Of a DNA stretch of 7,235 bases, positions 6,272 to 7,235 are shown in pieces. The DNA comes from an uncultured Erysipelotrichaceae bacterium. GTDB lineage: Bacteria; Bacillota_I; Bacilli_A; Erysipelotrichales; Erysipelotrichaceae. The notes under the pieces were generated by a model. That model was not told where the DNA came from and made no database searches. It saw only the letters and a program-made list of their open reading frames with translations. The first letter of the stretch is position 1. Each line of letters begins with the position of its first letter. Where the stretch lies: contig CAJUGR010000092.1 in NCBI GenBank assembly GCA_910586285.1, positions 1 through 7,235 of the forward strand, written 5' to 3'. Position numbers and translations under genes: made by a program.

Positions 6272-6529
6272 CTAATAACTTGCATCCTTTTGATAACCGG
6301 CTTGAATCAAAGCCTCCATCACTTCTGACGGCTTGACTTCTGTACAATCATTTTGAATATCATTTTGAACCACTACCGGCTCTTTTCCACATAAATAGGA
6401 AAGCAGCGCCGCAAGATTCTGTTCCGTAAAATCATCTTTTAAACAGGCAATCAGATCCTCGTACACATGATCAATCCCTTCCGGAAAAGCCTGTTTAATA
6501 CATTGAATCGCCGCATAGATTTTCTCCAT
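6272..6529 (-). CDS. Small acidic protein of unknown function, coupled to the nuclease
   Basis: An 85-residue frame follows the nuclease gene on the same strand. Its ribosome site GGAGG overlaps the last nuclease codons and stop (CGG AGG TGA), and the ATG comes three bases after that stop, so the two are very likely translated together. The product is acidic and probably helical, with no signal peptide or membrane segment, so it should be cytoplasmic. Visible features are a helical first half (MEKIYAAIQCIKQAF, then DLIACLKDD), a hydrophobic NLAALLSYLCG near 38-48, an acidic linker, and a final helix EVMEALIQAGY near 69-79. Cys occur at 10, 29, 47 and 62, not in a metal-site pattern. I recognise no family. 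Coupling makes it more credible than its length alone would. Confidence 0.75.
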   Translation of the reverse strand: MEKIYAAIQCIKQAFPEGIDHVYEDLIACLKDDFTEQNLAALLSYLCGKEPVVVQNDIQNDCTEVKPSEVMEALIQAGYQKDASY

Positions 6530-6532
6530 ATT

Positions 6533-7141
6533 TCACCTCCGGTTAATTTCTTTCATTGCTTTTTTAACCGCATTAATCTTACGCGTTTTTCCTTTCACAT
6601 GAGAAAAACTCAGAAAAACAATCAGTATCACGCCCAAAATCGTTATGATCATCACCAATTCAGAACCACTTTCGTCTGTTTCATCACTCCAAATACGAAG
6701 CCGCTCTCGCTTTGCCTGTTCCTGTATCTGATACAATTCCTCAGTATAAGCATAATCACCGTAGATATACTTCACTTCGGCCAATCCTTGCGCCACCAAT
6801 TCCCGTTGCAACAGTTCTCCGTCGACAAAGACCCACGCCAACTGACGCCCGTATTTATCCTCACGATCACTGCCCTCATCATATTCCAATTCGATCACGT
6901 TCGCCTTCTTTAAAACAGAGCATGTAAATTCACTGGCTTCCTTGCCAAACGGCTCTTTCTCTTTGGTATATTCCGGGGTATCCACAGCCAAAAAACGTAC
7001 AGTCGTATCATTACCGTCTACCAAAAAATGGGCAGTATCACCATCGGTACATTTTGCCAGTGTTACCGTTTTTCGCTCATTTGCCAGTACCGGTTGGATG
7101 AGACCCAACAGTAAAAGTCCGATCATAAGCCATCGCTTCAT
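6533..7141 (-). CDS. Secreted, membrane-anchored thermonuclease-family (SNase-like) protein
   Basis: This 202-residue protein has a signal peptide (1-20, ending QPVLA), a staphylococcal-nuclease OB-fold domain (about 24-157), a second hydrophobic segment (about 162-180, LVMIITILGVILIVFLSFS) and a short basic cytoplasmic tail. Residues matching the S. aureus enzyme are present: CTDGDT (Asp33, Asp35; metal), VRFLAVDTPE with Arg49, Asp54, Thr55 and Glu57 (equivalent to Arg35, Asp40, Thr41, Glu43), and DKYGRQLAWV with Arg99 (Arg87). It is therefore probably an active calcium-dependent DNA/RNA nuclease facing outward and tethered by its C-terminus. An upstream in-frame ATG at 7159 lies before the ribosome site. 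GGAAGGAG is seven bases from ATG 7141, which also starts a proper signal peptide (MKRWLM), so I use 7141. It is first in a two-gene operon with the 85-residue protein. Likely roles are nutrient scavenging or degrading external DNA (inference). Confidence 0.9.
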   Translation of the reverse strand: MKRWLMIGLLLLGLIQPVLANERKTVTLAKCTDGDTAHFLVDGNDTTVRFLAVDTPEYTKEKEPFGKEASEFTCSVLKKANVIELEYDEGSDREDKYGRQLAWVFVDGELLQRELVAQGLAEVKYIYGDYAYTEELYQIQEQAKRERLRIWSDETDESGSELVMIITILGVILIVFLSFSHVKGKTRKINAVKKAMKEINRR

Positions 7142-7167
7142 CGCTTTGCTCCTTCCCATCTGATATT

Positions 7168-7173
7168 ATTATA
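7168..7173 (-). promoter_or_regulatory. -10 box of the nuclease operon promoter
   Basis: On the minus strand a perfect TATAAT lies 26 bases before ATG 7141. There is no good -35; at 16-17 base spacing only a T-run (TTTTTT or CTTTTT) is present. Confidence 0.5.
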
Positions 7174-7188
7174 CAAAGTAATTTAGTG

Positions 7189-7224
7189 AAAAAAAGACTT
7201 GAAAACAGGAAAAAATGTGTTTTC
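7189..7224 (-). terminator. Possible terminator of a gene beyond the right edge
   Basis: On the minus strand GAAAACA (7218-7224) pairs with TGTTTTC (7201-7207) over a ten-base loop, and a run of seven T (7189-7195) follows after five bases. The stem is AT-rich and the T-run is displaced, so this is weak. If real, it would end a minus-strand gene lying outside the window. Confidence 0.3.
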
Positions 7225-7235
7225 GATATTGCAAT

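Noticed and set aside
6467..6913. Plus-strand 148-codon frame
   Set aside because: It is antisense to the nuclease gene, has no ribosome site, and its composition is typical of a reversed coding strand.

Overview
The window looks like a chromosomal stretch of a low-GC Gram-positive anaerobe. The Erysipelotrichaceae or a nearby Firmicutes group is the best guess, inferred from protein style. Supporting signs are strong GGAGG ribosome sites, TTGACA/TATAAT-type promoters, hairpin plus T-run terminators, a flavodiiron protein, and a decayed nuclease/transposase of a type common in gut Firmicutes. No rRNA, tRNA, CRISPR array, riboswitch or intact insertion sequence was seen.

Layout, left to right. 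(1) Bases 1-813, minus strand: the N-terminal 271 codons of an unrecognised exported protein that runs off the left edge. (2) 942-1319, minus: a small protein of unknown function with one membrane segment. (3) 1426-2445, minus: an ECF-type sigma factor that continues into a transmembrane segment and an external tail. (4) 2446-2697: a very AT-rich spacer with the sigma promoter and the nagA terminator. (5) 2698-3837, minus: nagA, N-acetylglucosamine-6-phosphate deacetylase, as a single-gene unit with its own promoter and terminator. (6) 3838-4976: a long stretch without an intact gene. It holds the nagA promoter, a minus-strand terminator, a badly decayed PD-(D/E)XK (Rpn-type) nuclease/transposase gene at 4076-4827, and a short control region with inverted repeats. 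(7) 4977-6182, plus: a complete class A flavodiiron protein with a good promoter and terminator. (8) 6272-7141, minus: a two-gene operon of a secreted, membrane-anchored thermonuclease-family protein and an 85-residue protein whose ribosome site overlaps the nuclease stop codon. The operon promoter lies near the right edge.

The genes do not form one obvious pathway. nagA belongs to amino-sugar catabolism, the flavodiiron protein to O2/NO detoxification in anaerobes, the nuclease to DNA degradation at the cell surface, and the sigma factor to envelope-linked transcription control. The left part (1-2445) differs in style: cell-surface and signalling genes, with ATA-rich codon use at least in the exported protein. 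It may be accessory DNA beside ordinary housekeeping genes.

I found no clear previously undescribed multi-gene system. The items most worth a second look are the membrane-tethered sigma factor with its small membrane-protein neighbour, the unrecognised exported protein, and the tethered nuclease coupled to a small acidic protein.
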